In this document: in pieces, positions 47,557 through 59,095 of the stretch
Layout: every line of letters begins with the position of its first letter
Numbering within the stretch: position 1 is the stretch's first letter
From: Taxillus chinensis
Lineage: Eukaryota > Streptophyta > Magnoliopsida > Santalales > Loranthaceae
Assembly (NCBI GenBank): GCA_023512835.1
Contig: CM042091.1
Location: 41,120,107 to 41,184,106 of the forward strand
Length of the DNA: 64,000 nucleotides
Direction: 5' to 3'
Program-made: the position numbers and the translations under genes
The notes under the pieces: model-generated
What the model saw: the letters and a program-made list of their open reading frames with translations, nothing else
Databases searched by the model: none
What the model was told of the DNA's origin: nothing

Positions 47557-48700
47557 GGTAAAACCTTCGAGTCAAACCTTCAGGTCAAAATCTTCGAGTC
47601 TTTGAGTTAAATATTCGAGTCTTCGAGTCTGAGCTTCGAGTTTCTGGGTCAGCAGTTCTGCAGCTTCGGGTTAGCAATTCCAAGGTACAACAGGACCATT
47701 TACATTGTAAACCGTTATGAAGTATTATACTTCAGTTATAATGTAAATAACGAAATACATCCCTTTTGGATTTAAATAAAAATACTAAAAAATTAGATTC
47801 TCACTCCTTCAAAATGTGAAAATTGGAAATTAGCACTGAATCTCAAAAAAATTCAGTTTTTCGTAGTGGTGACTACTTGGAAAGTGGGGTTAGACCTCTT
47901 AGAAAAATCCCTAAAATTATGTTATCTTAGTTATGATATTGGGAACCAATGTCGGAACTTTTTATTTCAAGAAAACAACTTCTAAAAAAAATCCCTCTCT
48001 TGGTGAAGATATGAAGATAGATTTGTGGAGACTAGCTTCTGTTACAAAGGAAGTATTATGAACCTTAGTGGTCATGTGGGCTTGCGATGCTACCTTGATA
48101 AGCTTGGGAGGCTACTATTGAGGGCCTGAGAGACGAGATTTGTTCGGGGCTTGAGAGGTACTATTGTGCTTGAGAGATAATACGAGGCTTGAGAAGTCAT
48201 AATGTGCCTGAGAGGTAATATCGAGCCTGGGGGCAATGTTTGGGATTACATGGGAGGCTTTCTTTGTATTTTAATGTATGTACATGATTGAGTTGGTGAG
48301 GTATATATAGCATTACACGCACATATGCCTACACTAGTTTATGAGTTGGGATAGGTCGAGGAGACATGATCCCTACTGAGCTGTGGTTACTCTCCTCTCT
48401 TATTGTGTTTGTCTTTGTTTGTTTAATGTGCTTATAGGAGCTAGGAGGTTCATCAGAGGTGAAGACCGTGTCTATATTTATTTATTTTGTTGGATTGTAA
48501 AAATTATGATTGTAACATTGTGGGGAAAGAACATATATGTATGTGTTTGTACTGTGGATTAAAATGAGATTCATGTATTTGTGTGTTATATATGTGGTAT
48601 GAAGTAGGGACGACACCCGTGCTAAGGTCCTTTTTGGTGTTATCACTAACCCATTGTCCCTTCGGGTGCGTGCATGAGGATTCATTAATCGATTTCTGCA

Positions 48701-48725
48701 ATTCCCCCCCCCCCCTCTCTCTCTC
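48701..48725. repeat. Poly-C/(CT)n microsatellite
   Basis: Twelve C followed by (CT)n, the same layout as 19764-19786. It marks the junction between two broken LTRs. Confidence 0.9.
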
Positions 48726-49248
48726 GATGTATATCAAAAATATGCCGAATCAGGGTCAATGTCAACCAAAAATACACACACAGTAACCCACGTTGACTAC
48801 CAATTCTCGCATCGACCAGACACCCACGTCTACTAACCTCAACTCAAACATGGTCGATATTTAGCTACATTGACCACATATCAACCACACATCGAAAATC
48901 ATGTTAGGTCGACCACCATTTTGAGAAAAGCTTTTAGAATCTGCCTTGGTCGACCTCGACCAACAATATGCTATATTGATCACATGCCAAAAATAACTCT
49001 AGGTTGACTAAGCCATGATGAAAGGTCTCTAGAGTCTCCCTCGAGTCAACATCGACCACCACTATGCCATGTTAACCATGTCAACCATAATATCCTGCAT
49101 CAATCAAAAGTTGTGTCAACCAAGCCCTCAATCATACTCCCACTAACGGAGCGGTCAAGAGTCATTGCCAAAAACCAAAATGTTATTTCTATAATCTCTA
49201 CCTCATTTTTATGCTAAATCCTCAAGTCCCTAAATAAGGGTCATTACA
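48726..49248 (-). repeat. Truncated gypsy-type LTR, U3 part
   Basis: Read leftwards from 49248 it starts TGTAATGACCCTTATTTAGGG. It holds repeated 'gtcgacc'/'ggtcaac' words like those at 11200-12040, so it is probably the same family as 10687-14482, inverted. It ends at the poly-C tract. Confidence 0.55.
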
Positions 49249-49283
49249 CTAGGTTTGGATCGCTTCAGAGTCTCAAGCTTTTC

Positions 49284-49511
49284 CTGTCATACCTCTGAAT
49301 TTAATGGAACCCGGAATCAGAAACATGACTTTCCCTTGCCCGCACCTGAAGGGTCAAAGGGTTGGTGAAAAGCATCAATGAAAATTACACCACAGATGTC
49401 ACGCCCTCGAATTCCAAGCAACTCGAAACTAGGAATATGACTTTCTCTTACTCGCACCCGAAGGATCAAGAGATTAGTAACAAGCACCAATAGAGACTAT
49501 ATCACATGTGT
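49284..49511 (-). repeat. Two LTR 3'-end fragments in tandem
   Basis: Two diverged copies of the inverted LTR end block lie side by side: one from about 49300 ('cccttgcccgcacctgaagg') and one from 49399 starting TGTCACGCCCTCG ('cttactcgcacccgaagga'). Each is followed by 'caccaatrgaga'-like sequence. Confidence 0.6.
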
Positions 49512-51002
49512 TATTGTCATCACCCGATTTTGACCGGGCTCGGGACTGGATTGAAAAGGACTCAATGCTGGTTATCCATTGATCCTCGAGTCATCCCTGT
49601 ACAGTAGCTCACACAAACCACACAAGGTAAAAAAAATAAAGTTGTCACCAAACAATTTAGAGGTGTGATTGGGCACCTACAAATAGAAAGGTCTGTGGTT
49701 CCAGAGATTTATGTTCGGGAGTAAGTTACGTGTGAGGAAGGAAGGACTCTTGCACCCCTACAATGCTCATAATTGGTACCTAGTCTTAATTTACGGGTGT
49801 TTGTTTGTTTTATTTAAAAAAAAGTCAATTTTTTGTATTTTTTATATTGTTAAGGGAAAAAAAGTTATTTTTTTATATTTTTAAGGGAAAAAGTCATTTT
49901 CTGGATCTAAGCCAAAAAAGAAATAAAATATTTTAGACAAATATAATTAAAAAAGCCTTTTAGATTTTAGAAAAAAAATAGTGTGGGATCTAGGCCCTTG
50001 TAGCAATATTTCTTTTTAGAAAATAAAAGTATTTTGAATAAATAATATTGACACAATTAATGTTGGCCCAAATAGCTAGAGTATGAGCATTAAGGGCTCA
50101 ACCCCACAGCAAGCCGAGCCTCTAATTTAATTTTTATAGAAGAGATTGATTTTTTTTTGTTTTTATTATTTTTTTAGAAAAAAAAAAAGGAAGAATGAAA
50201 CAACGTTTTTGGGTTTTTTATTTTTATTTTGAAGAAAAAGGAATGGAATAAAAAGAAAAAAATATTCTACTTTAAAAAACTAAAGAAAATATTTTTTAAT
50301 TATTTATAAAGAATTTAAAGAGAATAAAAAAGAAGTAACTTTAATAAAAAATGATTTAATAAATAAGAGAAAATAAAGTAAAACCTGGATAATTAATTAG
50401 CGTCCTTGAATTCTAGAAAATCAAATCCAGAAAAGACCTCCTTCTCCATCTAGAAATAATTCTCACTCACTTCTTTGTTTTGCTTAGAAGTTGTGTGTGT
50501 TTCTGCCCTCAAAATTGCCTAAAAGGATACCCAAGATGAAGTCTAGAAAAAATATTGTATTTTCTCCTTTTTTTTTTCTTTTCTGAAGCTTTTTTTAAAG
50601 GTTTGGAGAAATATTTTTTTATAGGCCAAGGTTGAGATTTTTTCAAAAGGACAAATTCCCCCCTTTAATGCTTCATTAAAATAAAATTTATAAATGAGAT
50701 TTCTTATCCCCTAAGACATGCAATTAAATCAATTAGAATTATTTAATTTTTAATACTGCCCAATTTAAATTAATCAAATCAATTAGTTTAGATAATATGG
50801 GCAATTGAAATTTTTTATTCCCTAAGCAAACAATTAAATCGATTAGAATTATTTGATTTTTAATACTACCTAATTTAAATTGATCAAATTAATTAACTGA
50901 TTTTCTTCTTTCCCAAATTTCAAAGTTTGCAAGCGAACATGCTATAAAAACAGCAATTTAAGAAATTCTATTGACGTGCTAAGAGGAGAGAAGTTACTGC
51001 AA
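49512..51002. other. AT-rich LTR-like DNA without genes
   Basis: It opens 'tgtcatcacccgattttgac', which looks like an LTR border of another gypsy group, but the partner end is not found. Two diverged copies of a ~65-bp block ('caattaaatcrattagaat', then 'tttttaatact') lie at about 50728 and 50831. Several poly-T and poly-A runs occur. Confidence 0.45.
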
Positions 51003-51512
51003 GGAAAAAACCTCATGATGAGCATAGAAACATCATGAATGGACCCAAAAACCACCTAGAGCAGACAAAAAACCTTATGATGACATCAGAAACCTCATGG
51101 AAGGACCCATAAATGTCCTAAAACTAGGAAAAACATCATGATGATGTCATAAAGCTGCTGATGAAGTCAGAAACCTCGTTGAAGGACCCAAAAACGTCTT
51201 AGAGCTGGGAAAAACCTGATGATGACATCAGAAAGCTGCGAATAACGTCAGAAATGTCCTAAAACTAGGAAAAATCTTATAATGACATCAAAAAGTTGCT
51301 AATGATGTCATAAACCTCACGAAAGGACCTAGAACGTCCTGGAGCTGGGAAAAACCTCATGATAACATTAGAAAGCTGCTGATGATGTCAGATACCTCAT
51401 GTAAGGACCCAAAAACGTTCTAGAGTTGGGAAAACCTTATGATGATGTCAGAAAGCTACTGATGATGTCATAAACCTCATGAAAGGACCCAAAAATGTCC
51501 TGGAGCTGTGCA
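51003..51512. repeat. Tandem repeat of 60- and 81-bp units
   Basis: About seven units begin near 51003, 51067, 51127, 51207, 51268, 51347 and 51428. Each has 'gggaaaaacctcatgatgac', then 'atcagaaa', and most end 'ggacccaaaaacgtcc' plus 'tagagct'. Long units hold an extra ~21 bp ('agctgctgatgatgtcag'). The array stops exactly at the LTR start at 51513. Confidence 0.85.
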
Positions 51513-53910
51513 TGTCACGCCCTCAATTCCAGGTGCCTAGAACTGGGAACATGACAATCAATCACGGGTGTTGTCTGACTCACCCACTAGTATAATCATA
51601 CTGTACGGGTAATCATGTACATTACCATCAAACCACATCATCCATATAGTATATCAGAAGATAAATATACAAGCAAATATGCTACACCGTACCTTAGAGT
51701 ACGAATAGGCAAAGTCCTCCAGGAAGGAAAGCCTTCCCTCGCCTTAATAACACCTGAAGGGCAAGCAACAACAACAAACAACCACAAAAAACAAACAGTA
51801 GGGGTGAGCCATAAGCTCAGTAGGTGACTTATAACTCTACACCCTACCATGCATTACATGTTTAATGCATAACCAAATAAAAACATCAGGACTTAGCCTG
51901 AAACAAACTAATTTAAGGGAATGGATTCCCAACTCAAGCATTCAACTCATTATAACCCACAGGCTTCAAAATGGCATGTCCCCCACGATCCCAAAGGATC
52001 ACTAGCTCAGGGCTCACAACCCAAGCAACTCATGTCACAATCAAAACCAGGATATCCTATCCATATTAGGACTTGGTATGTCCCCCACGATCCCCAAATA
52101 GGATCCACAACACACCAGGACATAGCCTTAGGACACGGCCTGTCCCTCTTTAGGACAGCTTGTCTATGATCCTCAATAGGACTCCAATAACTGGACAAAG
52201 CCTGTCTTCACTAGGGCATAACTTGTCCATGATCTTCAACAGAATCCCAATAATCGGATGTAGCCTGCCTTCACTAGGGCATAGCTTGTCCATGATCCTC
52301 AACAGGATCTGCTCATCACGAGCTCATGAGGTTGTAGCCTCACCTAACAGGGTACATCACAAACTAGGGGCCTTAGCCACCTGTCACACCCACACAAGTG
52401 TACATCTACACAGAGCTCAGCTCAGCTCAAGCTCAACCACCGAATATGCCACCTGTCGTAATCAAACATATCACATGGACCCAATAGTCCCACATCTCAC
52501 ATAGCTATCACACAAATATACAAGCGAATGTAGCATATCACAACCGACCCAAAGGTCTCATATATTACACATATGTTACAAGCTAAACATAGCAACCAAT
52601 ATACAAACAAATAGACCATGAAGCTCTCATTATGCCAACCACCCTCACCGCCCCATAGGCACCTTAGCCCTCATGGCCCAACCATATCCTCAAACAAACC
52701 ATGACAAACCACAAAGGTTTCATCACATAGCCTCACTAGGCTCTCATAATGCCCATTGGCACCTCATGGACTACTTTAAGTTCAAAACTATCTCAGACAA
52801 TCCATAACGGAGAACACCATGTTTCTCCCATACTTGATTTCCCATAGAAACCCCAACTAGAACCTAAGTCATAGGTCTTACCTTCCACCAACTTGGAGTT
52901 AAACACACATATAGTGGACAAACCAACACCGTAACACAATTGAACAACCTATAATATAACTCCTGGATCGATGGTCCCCCAATCATACAACTTAATGCAT
53001 ACTATAGCAACAGAAGTCAACCATTAGGGTTTCATAACACTCCCTCTATAACATAGGCCAGTCTCCACAAGACCACAACTCTATCCTCAAGCATTGAGTC
53101 AGACCAATGCAGTTAACCAAGCACGATTTCGAGTTAAGTTATGACGAAAAGTCAAATTCGGAGCATCACACTGATCCAGAGCACTACCCTGGCACATCAC
53201 TCATCCAGAACACTAATCCGGAACACTCCTCATTCGGAAAACTAATTCGGAACAACACTCACTAATACAGAAGGCATCCGAGCATCCCTACCTTCGGTTT
53301 GCTGACACTTCGACCCTTAACGCACCAAGGGTACTGTTCATCGTCATTGAAGAATCAACCTAGCAACCCCCAAACCTTTCGATATAGCATAAAACTCATA
53401 CCAGATGCAACCTATTAGGTTTTAATCACCTTTTATGCACTTAAATCACAACATTTAACCCAAAATTGGGTTTCCCAAAAAAATTAGGGTTCATCCCCAA
53501 ATCCATGATTTCTAGCAAAATCATGCATCCTAATCCCACTAGGATTCCTGTAGAGAGATAGAATCACCTACTTGGAGGTACTATCACGAATTGGATAGCC
53601 ACAAATCTCCAAACCATGGCTCCAAGCTCTAAGCTCCTCAAGCCCAAGTTATCCTCCACGCACAAGCTCAAATGAACGCAATTTGCTTTCTCTCTCTTGC
53701 CTCCACCTATTTATATTGCTTCTAATAATTGACCTTGTCAATAATTGGCCTCCCATTGCAATAATTGTGCAAAATCGACCAGCACACCTCTGAAAAGTCA
53801 ACAACTAAGCCTTTCGGGGCTTGACCCAAAATTGGGCTCAAATACTGTCAAAATGCTCACATCGATGGCCACAATACCATCCAGATGTTTTCAACATCAA
53901 AGAAAGGCTA
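51513..53910 (-). repeat. Gypsy-type LTR L (about 2.4 kb)
   Basis: It starts TGTCACGCCCTC and keeps the family order: 'ctcagtaggtgac' block (51815), 'ggatcactagctcaggg' words (52000), 'gtactgttcatcgtc' (53331), 'cctacttggag' (53568), and the inverted U3 start near 53880-53905 ('accatccagatg'). It is a diverged relative of 23487-25897. The right border is blurred where a copia-type LTR begins, and no duplication was found. Short 'ggacatagcctt' type repeats occur at 52100-52300. Confidence 0.65.
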
Positions 53911-56900
53911 TTATAGGTCTCAAAGTGTGTCTAAAAGGGAAGTGAATAGACTATTTTCGCGAAAGCTAAGACTGTAAGCTGGTATATGAATATTCAAGAG
54001 ATGACTATATTATGAATATTAATTGAGAAGATGACAATATGGAGTAGAAATGATTAATGATTATCCAACAAATATGAGATGAGAGTAAATGCTCTAGATG
54101 GGACAGACCTCAGATATGGAATGAATATTCCTATAGATATCAATATGGACAGATTGACTCCATTTGGAATATTCTGGGATAGATAATGATTATGGATAAA
54201 CAACATAAAAAGTAAACTTGATGATTGTGCTGGATCTATTTGAATAAGAGTGTATGATTGATTGTTCAAGATGATCTTGTTCTTTGTTCAACACAGCGCA
54301 TAACACTTTGATGAATAATGATACTTAGGCTTCAACAATGTTAAATCTTACGAGTCTTTGACTCTGGCTTTCTTCGAGTCTTCATAAGTAGTAATTTGCA
54401 GATAATGACAAGCTCACTCTATAAAATGATCTTCGACTCTGCGAGTTTTCGAATCTGTGAGTCTGCGACACTTAGAGCAGTTTCTCTTAAGAGTGTACTG
54501 ACACACTACTAGCTATGAGTCTTCGACTCTATATCTTCGAGTCATCGTGGATGGTAGATTATAGGTTGGCCTAAGTCTAACGGTTTACTCTGTGTTAAGT
54601 GAGTCTTCGACCCTTTGAGTCTCCGACTTTTGCTGCAACTTGACAGACAGATTTTTAACCTCTCTCTAACAGAGTTTAGCTAATGTCATTTAAATCCATG
54701 CCAAACAATATTTTTAATCCCTAGATGCTTTCTACAGTGTAGCAACAAGTAAGGGGTCGAACCCACCGAGATTGCTTGGATAAAAGTCTGATCAAGCCAC
54801 TGATTTACTAATGCTTTCTAAATTATTTTGGTAAACTAGTTAACTTTTAAACTAAGAACTAATTTCTATTTTGTTTTCTGTAATTTTCAGACAGAAGAAA
54901 TTCAGAATTGATACCAACGGATTAAGGTTCTAGGGTCACAAATTCACCTCCCTACTACTGATTTTATGGTTCTTTGGGGTTGTTTTAATGACAACATGCT
55001 ATATATTAACCAAGGCACTGCAAATGGTCATTGCCAGACCTTCTAAGTGCTGACTGCTTGAATGGTCATCATAGCAACAACATATATAGCCAATATATCA
55101 CACATACAAGAGGATAATGGTCACACCAATCATAAGCATGTCATGAATCTCATGTCTACCCCAGACTAGGACTAAGAAAACCCAGGTGTACTCCCCAAAT
55201 ATTAAAAGATGAAGAACAGATTCATAAAAACATGAAATTATCAATTAACAAACCCAGAATTCATAAAATCGTCACAACAGCATAAGGGGGCTACATTGCT
55301 CCCCTAGAAAAGAGAATTACACACTCATAATAATCAAAATAATCTCAATAATAATCCACAAACCCATGAACAGAAGGGGGGCAGGGATAGATGGTCACCG
55401 TCTCCAGCCCTAATCTCTAGAGTATGTAGCAGTGCTTGATCTCTTCAAGTCCAGCTCTTGCAGAACACGTTCTGCCCTTCAAATCCCTTCTCCAGCTGTC
55501 AGCCTTGCTCTCCTCTCCTCCAAGGTGGAGGAAGAACCCTAGCTCCTCCTAGATGTTCAATCCTTTAGAAAAGATGTGTTTCCCCCTTTATATAGGGCTG
55601 CAGGTCATGCATAAGGTGTGCCCTAAGTGCCAACTGTTGTCACTTATCAAAACGACATAGTTTTGGTAAGTGACATCCATTCTTCCTTCCAACCTTAATA
55701 TCACTCAAACTAAGCAAAATTTGGACAAGGGTCTTTAGGGAAAAGTCATCAGCATAACAAAACAAAGGCCACTGTGCAAAAATATGGCTGCACGTGATAA
55801 TGCACGTGATAATGGCCATATCCCATGCACCTCCAAATGCTCTGAAGTTTTATTAGAGGTAGATGGCATCATTTGGAGCAACTTTTGTTTTGCATGTGAT
55901 ATCATATGAAGCCTCCTACTAGGTAAAAAAATCAAATCCCAATATCATGTGCAAAATCGTTTTTTGTCCTTTCGCTCTGAAAGTTTTATGGGAGGTAGAG
56001 GGCATCATTTGGAGCAACTTTCCCTTATGCACATGATATTGGTAAGGCCATCTTCATGGTCCAAAAAAATCAAAACATGCTTGCTCAGCACTAACAGTGT
56101 GTGAAGAAGCCTCTTGCAGCCTTGTCACTTGTAGCTTAAAAAATGCCTCCTTTTGAGCTCATATTTTGCCACAAGCTTCCTCTTTAGTAGACAAGATGAT
56201 CTAACTGATTTTTTTGAGAAGGAATCACCTAAAAACCTCCAAAACAACTTAAAAAGCACACATCTAGAACAAGTAGTGTCTTCCTAAGGGGTTAGAGCAA
56301 ATATTTATGAAATATAGGTAAATTAAGCTCTAGTCATGCTCTTTAATTCCCTAAATATATACTAGAATAACGGCATAAATGCACATTATCACAACTCTTC
56401 AAGTAACTCTTATAGTAAGTATACGTAGCCTATGCATGTTGTCTTAGTTGCGAGTCTTCGACTTTGTTTCTTCGAGTCACTCAGTTTGCTTTGGAGGGCT
56501 AAGATATTCTTCGAACCTTCTGTTCCTTTGGTCTATGAACTTATGCTGGATCTTTGACCCTGCGAGTCTCCGATTCTCAACGTGTAATGCTTAACATGTC
56601 GTCGTTGGGTTATTGCAAACTGAGTTTCCGTTTCTCGAGTCTTCGACTCTATGGCTTTGACTCTATCTTTGAGGTCTATGGGTCCTGGTCTTATTTATGA
56701 ACTGATAATTCCTTTTGATTACCTTTCTATGACTCTTTAAGTTTCAGTTACAATTTCTTTTGTCAGTTTATGTAATTGAGAGATCTAGGCTCTTCGACCT
56801 TTGACCTTCGAGTCTGCGAGTCTCCACACATTTTGTAGTTGACAGATTCTACTTGCGACTTTAACTCTTCAACCCTTCAAGTCTCTAAGTCTCTGTGTTA

Positions 56901-57009
56901 ATTTATGTTCTGTTAGTTTTTGTTAAGGCATCTTTGGGGACTCTTTAATTTCGTATTTTTCGGGTCTTCGAGTTAACTTATATTCTGTCACTTTTAAGTC
57001 ACGACTCTT
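53911..57009. repeat. Copia (SIRE-type) LTR, interrupted
   Basis: 'ctaaaagggaagtgaatag', then 'actattttcg', at its start aligns with the plus-strand beginning of the SIRE-like LTR at 20824/35021. Like that LTR it is dominated by a short word array, here 'cgagtcttcgactct', at 54345-54630 and 56440-57000. It is split by the 54641-56391 insertion and cut by the Tekay element at 57010; its remaining end should lie past that element. No open frame of note. Confidence 0.6.
54641..56391 (-). mobile_element. Solo LTR-like insertion (1751 bp) with TSD caact
   Basis: Plus-strand borders TGACAGACAG and CACATTATCA give TG...CA on either strand; flanks caact (54636-54640, 56392-56396) match. It contains 'aaggggtcgaacccaccgag' near 54752, a block I associate with Tat/Ogre-type gypsy LTRs, and two diverged copies of 'ggaggtagagggcatcattt'-like sequence at 55855 (as 'gaggtagatggcatcatttg') and 55993. 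No coding frame is present, so it is either a solo LTR or a small non-autonomous element. Confidence 0.75.
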
Positions 57010-58686
57010 TGTAATGACCCGTGTCTAACCCGTGTTTAACCCGTGTGTAAGAAGTTAACCATAAACACCTTGGATGTTGGTGCACAAGTTTGAGGTAAGA
57101 GAGGAGCCCAAGAGGGGACTTTTGGGAGGTGCATGTGTCAAGCGATAGCGTACATTTATGCCCTAGGAAGATGCTATGCGTTTACAGGCGGTTTTAAGCT
57201 GTTTTGGCTGATCTTGGAGCTCACTTTTGACCTAGTAGATGGCCTCAAACAATTGGCGTGCAAGAACAAAAGTTTCTTAGAATGAGGTCCTCTATCTACC
57301 ACAAAAATTTCAGAGCATTTGGAGCTGCACGTGAATTCACCCATTTCACGTGCAAGCATATTTTTGCTTCTCAGACCTCTACAAGATGCAAGGAGGCTTG
57401 GGGTGAAGTTTGAGTGCATTTGGAGCTGCACGCCAATTGGGGAATTGGCGTTCAAATTGGCGTGCAGGCATGTTTTTGCATGGTTATCTTGGTTTTGTCA
57501 TTCTAATCATCTTTTCCCAAAGGACCAGGTTGGAATAGTGAGTATTTTGGTGTGTGTGGATGCGGAAAGGTTGTAACTTGTGTAATCAAAACTACGTCGT
57601 TTTGATGCTGGGATTCACTTAATCAAAACTACGTCATTTTGATGTTGTAGGTCAAAACTAAGGTAGGGGTTCTGTTCTTCCTAAATCCTCCTCTATTCTA
57701 GGGTTCTAGGGCAGATTATGGATTATATCTGTTTATATATAAATATGTAATCCATATAGGTGTGATCTCCTATATGGATGTTGGCCTTCAGTGGCATTTT
57801 GGTGTGATTCTGTTGTTACATGCTATATGTTCGATGAAATGCCTGTGTGAATATAGCTGTGTGTATATGCCCATTACGTGTTTGGTAATATGTCTGTGTG
57901 GCTGGACTTGTGGTTTAGTGTATGGATGTATGCTGGGTGTTTGTTCTATGGCCTGAATGGCTGGGTTTGTGCACTTGTGAATGGGTGCACACCAAGTGTT
58001 TGGTTTTATGCTTGAGTGACCGTGGTGTGTGTTGTGTGCATGACTGTGCTATCTGGCCTGAAGAGGCGGTTAAACTACTTTGCCTGAGAGGCGGTTAAAT
58101 CAGTGGCCTGAAGAGGCGGTTAAACTACTTTGCCTGAGAGGCGGTTAAATCAATGGCCTGAAGAGGCGGTTAAACTACTTGCTTGAGATGTGTTTTGTTA
58201 GCCAGTGTGGCTGGGGCTGGGGTTACGCCCACTTTTGTGATGTTTTATTTTCTTTTTCTTAATACTGTCACGTCACTACACCTGTGCACATGCATGTAGC
58301 CGCTAGGAGCATGGGAAGGGTTGAGGAGACTTGATCCCTACTGAGCTGTGGTTGCTCACCCCTTCTACTGTGTTTGCTTATTTTCCAGGGACTTACAGGC
58401 GTTAGGTGGATACACCAAGGTAGAAGACCATAATTATTTTTACTCTCTTCCATTTATGTTTTGTTTCTTTATGGGAATTGATGTAACCCCAATGGGGATG
58501 GGATTGGAAAGGATTTTGTTGTAATAAACTGGTTTGGATTGCTTTTATGAACATTACTTTCTTGAATGTGTTGTGGATGTTTAAAATGTAATATTCTTGG
58601 TTTGTATCCTAACCCCTTTGCCCTCCGTGTGGGTAAAAGGGGAGTCACGTACCGGTTTCCTCGGGTTGGAAATCCGGGGCGTGACA
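57010..58686 (+). repeat. 5' LTR of the chromovirus (1677 bp)
   Basis: Borders are TGTAATGACCCG and GGGGCGTGACA. It holds a 50-bp tandem repeat at 58055-58186 ('ggcctgaagaggcggttaaa', then 'ctactttgcctgagaggcgg') with starts at 58055, 58105 and 58155. 'cccttctactgtgtttgc' and 'tgtatcctaacccctttgcc' blocks near the 3' side match other gypsy LTRs in the window. The promoter was not located with confidence. Confidence 0.88.
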
Positions 58687-58689
58687 ATA

Positions 58690-58701
58690 TGGTATCAGAG
58701 C
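58690..58701 (+). other. Primer binding site (tRNA-iMet) of the chromovirus
   Basis: TGGTATCAGAGC starts three bases after the LTR end and is complementary to the 3' end of initiator tRNA-Met. About 390 bp of untranslated leader (58702-59095) follow, with no coding frame. Confidence 0.92.
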
Positions 58702-59095
58702 ATGGTCTAGTTGGCCTAGGGTAATGGGTGGACCTGGTTATCCTAAGTCCTTTGGAGGAGCCTGGAGGGACATGCCTGATCAACATGGTCCTCTTTGAGC
58801 CTCCAAGGTGTACTTAGGGTAGTCCAGTCTTGTGGTAGGATTTGCATGCATTGGCATTAGGGCACTAGTTGCATTTCTTTGTGAATGTATGCTAAAGCGT
58901 GGATAAGATCATATGATTAGGTGAAATGTGCAACTCGATTTGTTTGGCAATGTGTACTGAACTGTGCAATGTGATTGATGCAATGTATGTGTGTAATGTC
59001 ATGTGATAGTGGAATTGATCAGTGGGGTAGAGGTAGTGACGCGATAGATTATAAAAATTGTTTTGACGTTGTGTTTCTTACTTTGTGTAGTAAGA

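Larger units (their letters stand above)
42411..48700 (+). mobile_element. Outer gypsy-type LTR, split by nested LTRs
   Basis: It starts TGTAATGACCCATG. Its first part (42411-43210) and second part (47562 to about 48700) join across the ggtaa duplication of the inserted LTR: a TCGAAGGG-type array runs up to 43210 and continues from 47562. The 3' part has 'acatgatccctactgagctg', shared with the Tekay LTR at 58330. The expected CGTGACA end is missing; the LTR fades into a poly-C tract. Net length is about 1.94 kb. Confidence 0.7.

Noticed and set aside
48583..48786. Plus-strand frame over the poly-C tract
   Set aside because: Chance frame through an LTR end and a microsatellite, with no conserved motif.
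51003..51512. CRISPR-like array
   Set aside because: The units are contiguous and alike throughout, without unique spacers, in a plant nuclear context.
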